From: Bacteroidota bacterium | GTDB lineage: Bacteria > Bacteroidota > Ignavibacteria > OLB7 | Length of the DNA: 64,000 nt | Reading direction: 5' to 3' | Assembly: GCA_018266795.1 (NCBI GenBank) | Contig: JAFDZV010000006.1 | Span: 146,611 to 210,610, forward strand | Shown here: one piece after another, positions 52,311 to 61,163 of the stretch | Layout: every line of letters begins with the position of its first letter | Numbering within the stretch: the stretch's first letter is position 1 | The notes under the pieces: generated by a model | What the model was told of the DNA's origin: nothing | Seen by the model: the letters and a program-made list of their open reading frames with translations, nothing else | The model's database searches: none | Made by a program: the position numbers and the translations under genes

Positions 52311-53822
52311 ATGGACCACACTCCGATCATCGAGAACGCCGGCCAGGAGCTTGCCTCACCAACCCCGGCCACGCAGCCGCTGAAGCGGCGCACGGAGCGC
52401 TTTGCCCCGCAGCACACCCGCATCCTGACGAAGTTCTTCTCGCCCGGGGGACAGTCCCGGATGAAGGACGTGATCGAGCGCATTCTCGAGCTCAGCCAGG
52501 AGGATGTGGTACGCGAACTGGACATGGTCTTCACCGATTTCGCACACCGCCACCGGCGGTTCACGGAGTCGCTGCTGCGGCATTACCGGCAGGTATCGGG
52601 ATTGATTCCGCACGGTACGGAGGTGTCTCGCGAGCGGGAGCTGCTGATCGGCTCCTACTTCACGCACGAATATTCGGTGAGCGCCGCGGCGATGTTCAAC
52701 CCATCCATCGTGCCGCACTTCGATCAGACCGGGCTTCCGCCCGGCGCCATGCGCTTCATCATGAGTTTCCGCGCAACGGGCGAGGGGCATATCTCCTCTG
52801 TGGAATTCCGCAGCGGCATGATCGATGCCGCGGGCGATCTGCACTTCGATCCGGCGAGCTCCTTCATCGAGATGTCCGAAGTGATGATCGACGAGTCGTT
52901 CGACAAGCGGTTGTTCGGCCTGAAGCTGCGCGAGATCGGCACCGATCACGAACTGTATGCGACCGTTCTGGAGAAGCTGAACGATGAGTTCACGCTGCCG
53001 CAATTGGAGGAGGCCATCCGATCCATCCATCGTCCGCGCAGGCGTATGAATGCCGGCCAGCGCGAGGCGATCGAGGCGGTACTCTGGCTGGCGGCATCCA
53101 ACTACACGGTCACCTTCCCCGCAGAACACGACATCTCCGAGCGCGTGCTCTTCCCCATCTCCGAAAGCGAGAGCCGCGGAATCGAGGATGCACGGTTCGT
53201 ACGTTTCGTGGACGATGACGGCACCGTCACCTACTATGCAACGTACACGGCATACAACGGTGTCCGCATTCTTCCGCAGTTGATTCAGACAACGGACTTC
53301 GTCACGTTCAAGCTTCTGACGCTGAACGGCGGCGCCGTCCAGAACAAGGGTATGGCGCTCTTCCCGCGGCGCATCAACGGCAAGTATGCGATGCTCGGGC
53401 GCCAGGATGGCGAGAACCTCTACATAATGTTCTCCGACCACATCCACTTCTGGTACGATCGCACGCTGCTGGCCAGGCCCCACCGGCCGTGGGAGTTCAT
53501 TCAGATCGGCAACAACGGCTCGCCGTTGGAGACCGAGGCCGGCTGGCTGGTGCTGACGCACGGCGTCGGCCCGATGCGCAAGTACAGCATGGCCTGCATG
53601 CTGCTGGACCTCGACGATCCCACGAAGGTCATCGGCCGGATGAACAACCCGCTTCTGGCGCCCAACACGGAGGAGCGGGACGGCTACGTTCCGAATGTGG
53701 TGTACACGTGCGGCGCCATGCTCCACAACGACGTTCTGGTAATCCCGTACTCCATGTCGGACTACTTCTCGGGCATCGCAACGATTCCACTGGCGGATCT
53801 GCTGAATGAGCTTACGCGATAA
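52311..53822 (+). CDS. Long GH130-type enzyme
   Basis: 503 aa. Residues about 265-500 form a GH130 propeller with GIEDAR (Asp293 as likely acid), NKGMALFPRRINGKYAMLGR, the TEAGWLVLTHGVG loop and GYVPNVVYTCGA. Residues 1-260 are an N-terminal extension rich in helices, as in the longer GH130 subgroup. Two different GH130 enzymes side by side suggest that products of different length or linkage are processed. Confidence 0.82.
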   Translation: MDHTPIIENAGQELASPTPATQPLKRRTERFAPQHTRILTKFFSPGGQSRMKDVIERILELSQEDVVRELDMVFTDFAHRHRRFTESLLRHYRQVSGLIPHGTEVSRERELLIGSYFTHEYSVSAAAMFNPSIVPHFDQTGLPPGAMRFIMSFRATGEGHISSVEFRSGMIDAAGDLHFDPASSFIEMSEVMIDESFDKRLFGLKLREIGTDHELYATVLEKLNDEFTLPQLEEAIRSIHRPRRRMNAGQREAIEAVLWLAASNYTVTFPAEHDISERVLFPISESESRGIEDARFVRFVDDDGTVTYYATYTAYNGVRILPQLIQTTDFVTFKLLTLNGGAVQNKGMALFPRRINGKYAMLGRQDGENLYIMFSDHIHFWYDRTLLARPHRPWEFIQIGNNGSPLETEAGWLVLTHGVGPMRKYSMACMLLDLDDPTKVIGRMNNPLLAPNTEERDGYVPNVVYTCGAMLHNDVLVIPYSMSDYFSGIATIPLADLLNELTR

Positions 53823-53894
53823 CGTTCCGCCGCAGACAGGGCGCACCGGTAGCCGGGCGATCTTCTCCGCGACAACAGCCATGGCGGATCAATC

Positions 53895-55073
53895 ATGAAC
53901 CCATCAACTGAAGAATCGAAACTGCTGGACGGCCTGATGGCGGAACTCCCTCCTCTCACCATCCGGCATCTTCGCAGGATGACGGACAGCACCGGCATGC
54001 TGCAGCACGCACGCTTCGGCGTTCCTGATCGCGAGCACGGCTACTGCGTGGACGACAACGCGCGGGCGCTCGTGGTGGCATGCTGGGGACGTGAACTGAC
54101 GGGGAGCCCGACGTTCAATCCGTTGATCGGCATCTATCTCGCCTTCCTCAACCATGCATTCGTCAACGCAACAGGCCGGTTCCGGAATTTCATGACGTAT
54201 GAACGAACGTGGCCGGAGAGCGCAGGCAGCGAGGAATCGCATGGACGTGCCATCTGGGGCCTCGGCATTGCATCCGTATCGGCTGCAACCCGCGGCGAAC
54301 GGGCACTTGCCGAACGGCTGGTGCATGAGGGAACGAAGGAAGTGGAACGGTTCACATCGCTGCGCGCCTGGGCCTTCGCGCTTCTCGGCCTGGATGCATA
54401 TCTCGAGGGCCATCCGGAGGAACGGCATCTCGAGGTTGCGCTGAGCACACTATCCAATATGCTCCATCAACGGTTCACGATGGTCCGGACGAACGACTGG
54501 CCATGGTGTGAAGAGTATCTGACCTACGACAACGCCGTCATACCGAGGGCCCTTCTCGCAGGCGCCCGCCGTCTGAACGATGACGCCATGAAGCAGACCG
54601 CGCTGCGCTCGCTCGGATGGCTGATCGATGTGCAGACCGACCCGGGCGGGCACCTGACGCTCATCGGCAACAACGGCTGGATGTGGCACGGGCGCGAGGA
54701 CGAACGCGCGCGGTTCGACCAGCAGCCCCTGGACGCAGCCACCATCGCGCTTGCCTGCACGGACGCCTATCTCTGCACGCGGGAGACCGGCTGGATCGAA
54801 CGCATGATCCGTGCCGTGAAATGGTTCACCGGACGCAACGACGTCGGCGAGGTATTGTACGATCGCGAATCGGGCGGCGGCTACGATGGCCTTCACTCCA
54901 CCGGCGTCAACGTAAACCTTGGCGCGGAGTCCACACTGGCCTGGCTGATGACACGCATTCGCGCGGAGATGCTTGCGCGCACGGTACGGGGCGACGGCAT
55001 GAGCGCTGCGAGTGTACGAAGTGAACGTCGCGAACCGGCGACCGGCGGCACCGGCAATCATCGCTCTCGGTGA
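53895..55073 (+). CDS. Predicted alpha/alpha-barrel sugar-active protein
   Basis: 392 aa, almost entirely helical. Repeated Trp/His/Asp/Gly motifs are typical of (alpha/alpha)6 glycosidases and epimerases (GYCVDDNARALVV, ESHGRAIWGLG, CEEYLTYDNAVIPRALL, GGYDGLHSTGVNVNLGAESTLAWL). It is not assigned to a family. Its position behind two GT4 and two GH130 genes supports action on the same glycan. Its stop region overlaps the convergent polX end by 16 bp. Confidence 0.7.
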   Translation: MNPSTEESKLLDGLMAELPPLTIRHLRRMTDSTGMLQHARFGVPDREHGYCVDDNARALVVACWGRELTGSPTFNPLIGIYLAFLNHAFVNATGRFRNFMTYERTWPESAGSEESHGRAIWGLGIASVSAATRGERALAERLVHEGTKEVERFTSLRAWAFALLGLDAYLEGHPEERHLEVALSTLSNMLHQRFTMVRTNDWPWCEEYLTYDNAVIPRALLAGARRLNDDAMKQTALRSLGWLIDVQTDPGGHLTLIGNNGWMWHGREDERARFDQQPLDAATIALACTDAYLCTRETGWIERMIRAVKWFTGRNDVGEVLYDRESGGGYDGLHSTGVNVNLGAESTLAWLMTRIRAEMLARTVRGDGMSAASVRSERREPATGGTGNHRSR

Positions 55074-56785
55074 AGCAGACGCTGAAACTGCCGGAGCGTA
55101 CGGGTGTTGGCGACGTTTGCGGCCGTTGCCCACGCCCGGCGCGCCTGCTCCACACCCCAGCGCATGTACCTGAGGTTGGCGATGGAATGGGCATCGGTGG
55201 AGATGGTGATGGTTGCTCCCCTTTCGATTGCGGCCCGGCACGATACATCGTCCAGGTCCAGCCGCTCCGGCTGTGAGTCCACCTCCAGCATCACGCCGTG
55301 ATCGGTGGCGGCACCCACCACCTCGTCGAAGTCGAACTCCGCACCACGGCGCCTGCCGATCAACCGCCCGGTGGGATGGGCGAAGATGTCCACGGACGGA
55401 TGCCGAAGCGCACGTACGATGCGCCGGGTCTGTTCGCGGGGTGAGAGGTCGAAGTGCGAATGTATGGCAACCAGCACCACGTCCAGCGCCTGCAACGTTC
55501 CATCGTCCAGATCCAGCGTGCCGTCCGCAAGGATATCCACCTCAGCTCCCTTCAGCACCTGCATCTTCTTCAGGCCGACATTCAAGGTATCGATGCGCTT
55601 CATCTGCCGAAGGAACCCTTTGCGATCCAGCCCGCCGGCTACGCGTATCGACGGCGTATGATCGGTGACCGCAAGGTAGGAGTAGCCGAGCTCACGGGCG
55701 GCCTCGGCCATCTCCCGGAGCGAATCCCTGCCGTCGCTGTCGGTTGTGTGGCATTGCAGATCGCCGCGGATGTCGTCCAGCTCAACGAGAACGGGAAGCC
55801 GGTGCTCGCGCGCGGCCTCGATCTCGCCGCGATCCTCACGCAGCTCCACCGGAATCAGAGGCAGCCCCACCGATTTGAATACCTCCTCCTCCGTCCGGCC
55901 TGCAATCCGGCGCTGGCCGCGAAACACCCCGTACTCGTTGATCTTCAGGCCGCGAGCCTGCCCCATCTTCCGCATGGCGATGTTGTGCGCCTTGGAGCCG
56001 GTGAAGTAGTGGAGCGCGGCACCAAAGCTCTCCTCGGCTACCACACGCAGGTCCACCTGAAGACCGGAGCGGAGACGCACGGAGGCCCGCGTGGATCCGT
56101 GCGCCAGCACCTCCTCCACGTCGGGATAGGACACGAGGCGATCCACCACTGCAACGCCGTCCCCACAGGCAACAAGAATATCCAGGTCGCCGATGGACTC
56201 GCGGCATCGCCTGAAGCTTCCGGCAATCTCCGCCTGGGTCACCCCGGGAACCGCACGCAGATGGTCCAGCAGCAGTTCGCCGTACTGCGCCGCTACAGGG
56301 CGGAGCAGCCGGTGCTCTTCATCCCGGTGTTCTGCGAGCGCCTCGAGAATCTTCTTCTCCAGTCGTTCGCCGAATTCCGGAAGGTCGCGCAGGCGCCTTT
56401 CCTTCGCCGCCCGTTCCAGCTCCGCGAGCGAGGTGATATGCAGCCGCTCCAGCAGCGCACGCGCACGCCTGGGTCCGATGCCGGGAACGTCCATCAGCAT
56501 CGCCGCGCCGCGCGGCACTTCCTTCGCAAGCTCCTCCAGCACGTGCAGGCTTCCGGTGCGCGCAATCTCCAGAATCTTGCCGGCGAGATCGGGACCGATT
56601 CCCGGAATCGCATCCAGTTGGGCGAGGGTGTTCGCATCGTCCGGAATAACCGGGCGTGCAAGATCCTCCACCGAACGTGCGGCATTGCGGTAGGCGCGCA
56701 CTCGGAACGGATTCGCGTTTTGAATTTCCAGCAGATCGGCTGCCTCGCGGAGCAGCCTCGCTATTTCTGCATTTGCAATCGGCAT
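55058..56785 (-). CDS. polX: DNA polymerase X with PHP exonuclease domain
   Basis: 575-aa bacterial X-family repair polymerase. Helix-hairpin-helix segments (residues 55-115: IPGIGPDLAGKI, VPGIGPRRARALL) come first. The nucleotidyltransferase core has Asp200 and Asp202 (IGDLDILV) and Asp245 (LQVDLRVV). The PHP domain (about 340-570) has GDLQCHTTDSDGRDS, IHSHFDLS, FAHPTGR and STDAHS. In the first PHP motif the usual His is Gln (Gln344), as in some Thermus/Deinococcus homologues. It functions in base-excision and end repair. Confidence 0.95.
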   Translation of the reverse strand: MPIANAEIARLLREAADLLEIQNANPFRVRAYRNAARSVEDLARPVIPDDANTLAQLDAIPGIGPDLAGKILEIARTGSLHVLEELAKEVPRGAAMLMDVPGIGPRRARALLERLHITSLAELERAAKERRLRDLPEFGERLEKKILEALAEHRDEEHRLLRPVAAQYGELLLDHLRAVPGVTQAEIAGSFRRCRESIGDLDILVACGDGVAVVDRLVSYPDVEEVLAHGSTRASVRLRSGLQVDLRVVAEESFGAALHYFTGSKAHNIAMRKMGQARGLKINEYGVFRGQRRIAGRTEEEVFKSVGLPLIPVELREDRGEIEAAREHRLPVLVELDDIRGDLQCHTTDSDGRDSLREMAEAARELGYSYLAVTDHTPSIRVAGGLDRKGFLRQMKRIDTLNVGLKKMQVLKGAEVDILADGTLDLDDGTLQALDVVLVAIHSHFDLSPREQTRRIVRALRHPSVDIFAHPTGRLIGRRRGAEFDFDEVVGAATDHGVMLEVDSQPERLDLDDVSCRAAIERGATITISTDAHSIANLRYMRWGVEQARRAWATAANVANTRTLRQFQRLLHRER

Positions 56786-57458
56786 CCCGTTTTTGGAAAT
56801 GGCTGGTTTCAAATGGCCGCCGCCGTGTGCCGGCGATCGTGTCCGCGCGTCACGGGCATTTGAATATACCGACGGACCGCTCTGCGCGGAGCCATGCAAT
56901 CTGCTCCGATGGAATCCTCCCACTCCCGGATCATCCTTCCTCCGCTCCTCACTAACAGAACGCGCGCCACAAACGTTTGGTCAGCGAGGCCCGCACCACT
57001 TGTTCGCAACATCGATACGACGATTGTGGACATGTCGCGGCTCTCGCCCGTCATCCCCCACCGACTCGATCCCAGCCCCCCACGCTGCCGGTGCGCAGCT
57101 GCAGGCGCACGTTGATGCGCCGCGCAGATCACAACCTCACGTTCGCCCGTCGACAGCATTCAGGACGAATGGATGCGAGTGATATCCACCGGTCCCAACG
57201 GCCCTCGAGGTCGCACGCTGCCGACGTGCGGCGGCAGTGGCGATGCAGTCACCGGGGATTGGGTGGTGTGGACGGATACACATTTCGCGACTCATCGCAA
57301 TGGCGGCCGAAGGCGCATCATGCATGCGGTGAGCCCGACTGTCGACGAGCGGTGGCCCTGCGCCTGCCGAAATTCCGTGGCCTGCACGGAATAATTCCCC
57401 CCAGAAAGCAGTCCCTCCATCGTCGATCTTCCTTTCACTTCTCAATGAAGGACCCGAC
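56786..57458. other. Intergenic stretch between polX and the CBS gene
   Basis: 673 bp between divergently oriented genes. Only short frames without recognisable products. I see no repeat, hairpin or clear promoter. Confidence 0.5.
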
Positions 57459-58013
57459 ATGAATGTGCAGGAAATCATGATTCGTGATGTTGCGACATGC
57501 AACCCGACAACGAACCTTGCGGAAGCTGCATCGCTGATGTGGCGATATGACTGCGGACTGCTTCCGGTTGTGGATTCAGACAACCGGGTGCTCGGCACGA
57601 TAACCGATCGGGATATCTGTATCGCCGCCGGCACACGCAATGTGGCCCCCTCCGAAATCAAGGTGGGTGAGGTGGTGTCCCACGATGCGCATTGCTGCGA
57701 ACCGGATGACGACTTGAACAATGCCCTGGAGGAAATGCGCCGCGAGCGCGTACGTCGCCTCCCGGTCACGGACGATGATGGTCACCTGATTGGAATTCTC
57801 TCGCTGACCGATGTCATCAGACATGCCTCCGAAACAAAACGCGGCCAGCAACCGGCGATAACGTATGCGGGTGCCGTGGATACGCTGAAGACAATCACCA
57901 CCCGCATGCCACGGGCGGAAGTTGGCGACGCGAACAACAACGGAATGAACGGCAACAGGCATCCCGCCGGCCTCAACAATGAAACCGTCGGCCGTCGCGA
58001 TTTCGACGAGTGA
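57459..58013 (+). CDS. CBS-domain pair protein
   Basis: 184 aa. Two CBS motifs (residues 4-58: IMIRDVATCNPTTNLAEAASLM, VLGTITDRDI; and about 70-125: VVSHDAHCCEPDDDLNNAL, LIGILSLTDVI) are followed by a 55-aa polar tail. Such stand-alone pairs sense adenine nucleotides. The regulated partner is not evident; neighbouring carbohydrate genes are a possibility. A GC-rich hairpin follows 30 bp after the stop. Confidence 0.88.
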   Translation: MNVQEIMIRDVATCNPTTNLAEAASLMWRYDCGLLPVVDSDNRVLGTITDRDICIAAGTRNVAPSEIKVGEVVSHDAHCCEPDDDLNNALEEMRRERVRRLPVTDDDGHLIGILSLTDVIRHASETKRGQQPAITYAGAVDTLKTITTRMPRAEVGDANNNGMNGNRHPAGLNNETVGRRDFDE

Positions 58014-58490
58014 CCCCGACGGCAGAGCGGACGCGCCACAGTCGGCGGAGGTCCCCGCCTCCGCCGGCCTCCGCAACTGCGGGTTGGAATATTCGATTTC
58101 GAACGCACGCGGAAGGTCACGGCAAACGCGCGGGCAGCCGCTCCGTGCGTCCCCCTCCACTCTTCGCCTGCGGCGCACGATGGCGCCGTCCAGCGAAGCA
58201 GCTTACCGCCACAGGTGTTCGCACTCGACGCACCGGAAGACTATCGACGGGAACGGAAGCGGGCTCCGTTACTGCCGTGGCACCGGACAGCCGATCAGGA
58301 ATGTCCCCGGTTTCGGAGAAACGCCCGGCTCATGGAACCTCGGCCCTGCCGGCAGCGATGGGTCGTGCGCCAATGCTCCCTGCAGCCTTACAGTATCGAT
58401 CGCGGCGCATGGCTTCGATCGCCTTTTGATAACCGGTCGCGAATATCTCCCGAACCTGCTCGCCCAATCCGCCGGTGCGACCGCGTTCGA
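58014..58490. other. Intergenic stretch between convergent genes
   Basis: 477 bp between the CBS gene and the minus-strand phosphatase. Besides the hairpin at 58043-58066 I see no feature and no supported gene. Confidence 0.5.
58043..58066 (+). terminator. Hairpin after the CBS gene
   Basis: CGGCGGAGG (58043-58051) pairs perfectly with CCTCCGCCG (58058-58066) around a 6-base loop. There is no T run. Confidence 0.55.
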
Positions 58491-59297
58491 TCAACATTCG
58501 CAACGACCGCGCGCGCCGCCCCCATCTCCCGGCAATACTTCAAGACCCGGGATGTCGGGAAGCACACCGAAATAGGCCAGGCCCTCCAGCACACCATCCG
58601 CCATCGAGCGCCCGGCGACGTAACGGTGGAGGCTCACAGTGGCTTCGAACAGCTCCGGCTGCGCGTTGGACACTACGATGCCGCGCACGCCGGGCAATCG
58701 GAACATTGCGGTGTCGTTGCCGGTATCGCCGGCAACGAGAACCTTGTCCAGCGGAATATCCAGCCGGTTACAGAGCCACCGGAGAGCATTTCCCTTGGTG
58801 GCGCGTCGAGGGACGACATCGAGATCGCGTGAGCTGGAATAGACGATTCCGGCGTCGATCCCGGCGGCGCGCAGCTTGCGCTCGATCTCCTCGATCACCG
58901 CGGACGTGGCATGAGCCAGATACCAGCTCGACTTGTAGCGGTGGTGGAATCGATCCGGCTGGCGCTCAATTCCATCCGTACTCGAGAGTATCGAGTTCAC
59001 AATGCACTCATCCCATCCAACCTCGAGCGCCACGTTGAAGTCCTCCAGCACTGCATTGCCGCGTACCTCGTGAATCTGTGTGCCGACTCCTCCGATGATG
59101 TAATCAGGAGCGGGAAGCGGCGACTCGGAGAGCAGCGCGAGAATGTCATCGAGCAGGCGCCCGGAGCTGTAGCAGAGAACCGGCCGCTGCCGCTCATGAA
59201 CACTCTCCCACAGCTGCTTGAATCGTGCGGTCGATTCATGATTTCCGATGAGGGTGCCGTCGAGATCGGAACAGAAGAGCCGCGTCTGTGCATGCAT
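58491..59297 (-). CDS. HAD phosphatase, sucrose-/mannosylfructose-phosphate phosphatase-like
   Basis: 268 aa. HAD class IIB: motif I FCSDLDGTLIGN (nucleophile Asp), motif II CYSSGR, a C2-type cap (RFHHRYKSSWYLA region), motif III Lys in ATKGNALRWL, and motif IV VAGDTGNDTAMF. The cap and GNDTAMF pattern fit the sucrose-6-phosphatase group. It lies 64 bp after the sugar-phosphate synthase-like gene on the same strand, which supports dephosphorylation of that enzyme's product. Confidence 0.82.
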   Translation of the reverse strand: MHAQTRLFCSDLDGTLIGNHESTARFKQLWESVHERQRPVLCYSSGRLLDDILALLSESPLPAPDYIIGGVGTQIHEVRGNAVLEDFNVALEVGWDECIVNSILSSTDGIERQPDRFHHRYKSSWYLAHATSAVIEEIERKLRAAGIDAGIVYSSSRDLDVVPRRATKGNALRWLCNRLDIPLDKVLVAGDTGNDTAMFRLPGVRGIVVSNAQPELFEATVSLHRYVAGRSMADGVLEGLAYFGVLPDIPGLEVLPGDGGGARGRCEC

Positions 59298-59361
59298 CAC
59301 GGTCGCCGACCTCCCGAACGGCCGGCGTGAAGCGACGCTGGAGAATGTGCCGGCCGGAGAT

Positions 59362-60711
59362 TCATCCGGAGATGCCCCACGGTTCCGCCCAGTCATCCTC
59401 TCCATCGGTCAGTGACGCCATGGACGATATCCCCTGTCCGACTGCACTGAGGAACTGCTGCGCAATGCCGGTCCATGTAAACAGCTCACGCGTGCGGCTG
59501 GCGCTCATCCGGGACATTCTGGCGCGGAGCCGTGTATACCGGAGCGGCTTCAACATCGTGATCCCAAGGTCCTCGGCATCGAACGGGTCCGCGAAAAGCG
59601 CATGGCGTCCGTACGTCAACGCCTGCCACAGCCCCCCGTGCATCGTCACCACGGTGGGCGTCCCGCATGCCATCGCCTCGATCGCGGTCATACCGACGGG
59701 CTCGTATCTGCTGGAGAGGACGAACAGGTCGGCGGCACGATAGTAGTCGGCGAGATCCTCATCAGGGATGAATCCGGCAATGTGAATCCTGTCGGCGATG
59801 CCAAGCGAGTTGGCCAGCACCCGAAGCTCCTCGAGCATCCGCTCTTCCTGCGGCGTTGTCTCGGTTCCACCAACAGCCAGATAGAGAACCGCGTCGTCCA
59901 CACGCGCAGCAGCAACGGCGAATGCCCTGACAAGGAGATCGTACCCCTTGTTGAGAGCGAGACGTCCAAGTGCGAGGATGACGGTTCCCGAGAACCCGAG
60001 ACGAGCGCGAATGACATCGCGCATCGGCTCGCCGACCGGATAGAAGCGGGTGTCGTCGTACCCTGGAGGAATGATAGCGATCCGTTCGACCGGTATCGCG
60101 TAGTCCTCCCTCAACATATCGACCTGGGCCGGCGTTGTGGCGATGACGAGGCTGCTCGATTGGTAGATCGACCGTTCATGCTCTATACGCTCGCTGAAAT
60201 TGTACTTCTGCTCGAACGATGACTGCGACTCAGGAAAATCCTGCTCCATCTGGCGGAGCTTCCAGATACCGAGCGAGTGGGGCGTGTGAACGTGCGGCAC
60301 GCCGAGAACACTCGCTAACTGCTCGCCTGCGACGCCGGCGTCCCAGTAGTGACTGTTGATGAACTCATAGACAATTCCGTGATCCTCAATGTAGGAGAGC
60401 GCATTACCAACCCACTCCGGTGTTTCGCGATGGAGATATTCCTTGGGGATGAACTCCGAGGAACCGCATGGAACGCGAATGATCTGCACGTTATCCGCAA
60501 CGTACTCCAATGCTTCCTGCTGCTCGAACCGGCGTGTCCAGATATCGACGGCATATCCGAACTGTGCCAGCTTGCGTGAGAGTTCCAACACGTAGGCAAC
60601 CTGTCCCCCAGTGTCGGCCGCGCCGAACGGTGGCGTTGCCGCAACATAGCCGTGCGTGCTGATCATCGCGATCCTCGGAAGATCGATCTGCGTTGTGGTT
60701 GGGGTGGTCAT
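59362..60711 (-). CDS. GT4 sucrose-phosphate/mannosylfructose-phosphate synthase-like glycosyltransferase
   Basis: 449 aa. The N-terminal IAMISTHGYVAATPPFGAADTGGQVAYVLELSRKLA is the signature of the sucrose-synthase/sucrose-phosphate synthase/mannosylfructose-phosphate synthase group. The donor half has ALGRLALNKGYDLLVRAF and RYEPVGMTAIEAMACGTPTVV (Glu-x7-Glu). With the adjacent HAD phosphatase it forms the usual synthase-phosphatase pair for a disaccharide solute. GDP-mannose versus UDP-glucose use cannot be told from sequence. A strong AGGAGG site precedes the ATG. Confidence 0.85.
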   Translation of the reverse strand: MTTPTTTQIDLPRIAMISTHGYVAATPPFGAADTGGQVAYVLELSRKLAQFGYAVDIWTRRFEQQEALEYVADNVQIIRVPCGSSEFIPKEYLHRETPEWVGNALSYIEDHGIVYEFINSHYWDAGVAGEQLASVLGVPHVHTPHSLGIWKLRQMEQDFPESQSSFEQKYNFSERIEHERSIYQSSSLVIATTPAQVDMLREDYAIPVERIAIIPPGYDDTRFYPVGEPMRDVIRARLGFSGTVILALGRLALNKGYDLLVRAFAVAAARVDDAVLYLAVGGTETTPQEERMLEELRVLANSLGIADRIHIAGFIPDEDLADYYRAADLFVLSSRYEPVGMTAIEAMACGTPTVVTMHGGLWQALTYGRHALFADPFDAEDLGITMLKPLRYTRLRARMSRMSASRTRELFTWTGIAQQFLSAVGQGISSMASLTDGEDDWAEPWGISG

Positions 60712-61163
60712 ACACTCCTCCTTGTGCTGTTGAGTGATGGCGTAGGGGCAACCTATCTCTCATGATCGATCGCATACGATGTCAACCTACGCTCGCGATT
60801 GTGGGCGCATTAGCAGTGTGCGAAGGGAGGCGCCATGGAGAATCAAGAAGATAGGGCCGCAGGGTAGCGGATAGTGTAAAGGGCGGTGTCAGTCGGTTAC
60901 AGGTGGGGTCCGATGCACGTGAATACACAACCACCAGTGATGGCCGGCATCGCAAGAACGGATTCCACCGTTCGCCAGCACGAAATTCGGATCGTCGACA
61001 ACGCTCGGTAGCGTTCGTCCCCAACGCTCGGATTCCTGTTGTCGTGCCTACGGCGGTTCACGGCCGTCGTATCGGCTCGATCCCGACCGCATGGCCCCGA
61101 ACGTATTCCCACGGCGATTGTTCGATCGCTGTTCTCACTCGAACAGACGAGACCGTGCATGAA
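60712..61163. other. Intergenic stretch upstream of the synthase gene
   Basis: 452 bp. Apart from the ribosome-binding site at its left end I see no gene, repeat or terminator with a T run. Confidence 0.5.
60715..60723 (-). promoter_or_regulatory. Strong Shine-Dalgarno site
   Basis: AAGGAGGAG on the minus strand, with three bases between it and the ATG at 60711; the AGGAGG core lies five bases from the ATG. A second example next to a carbohydrate gene. Confidence 0.55.
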
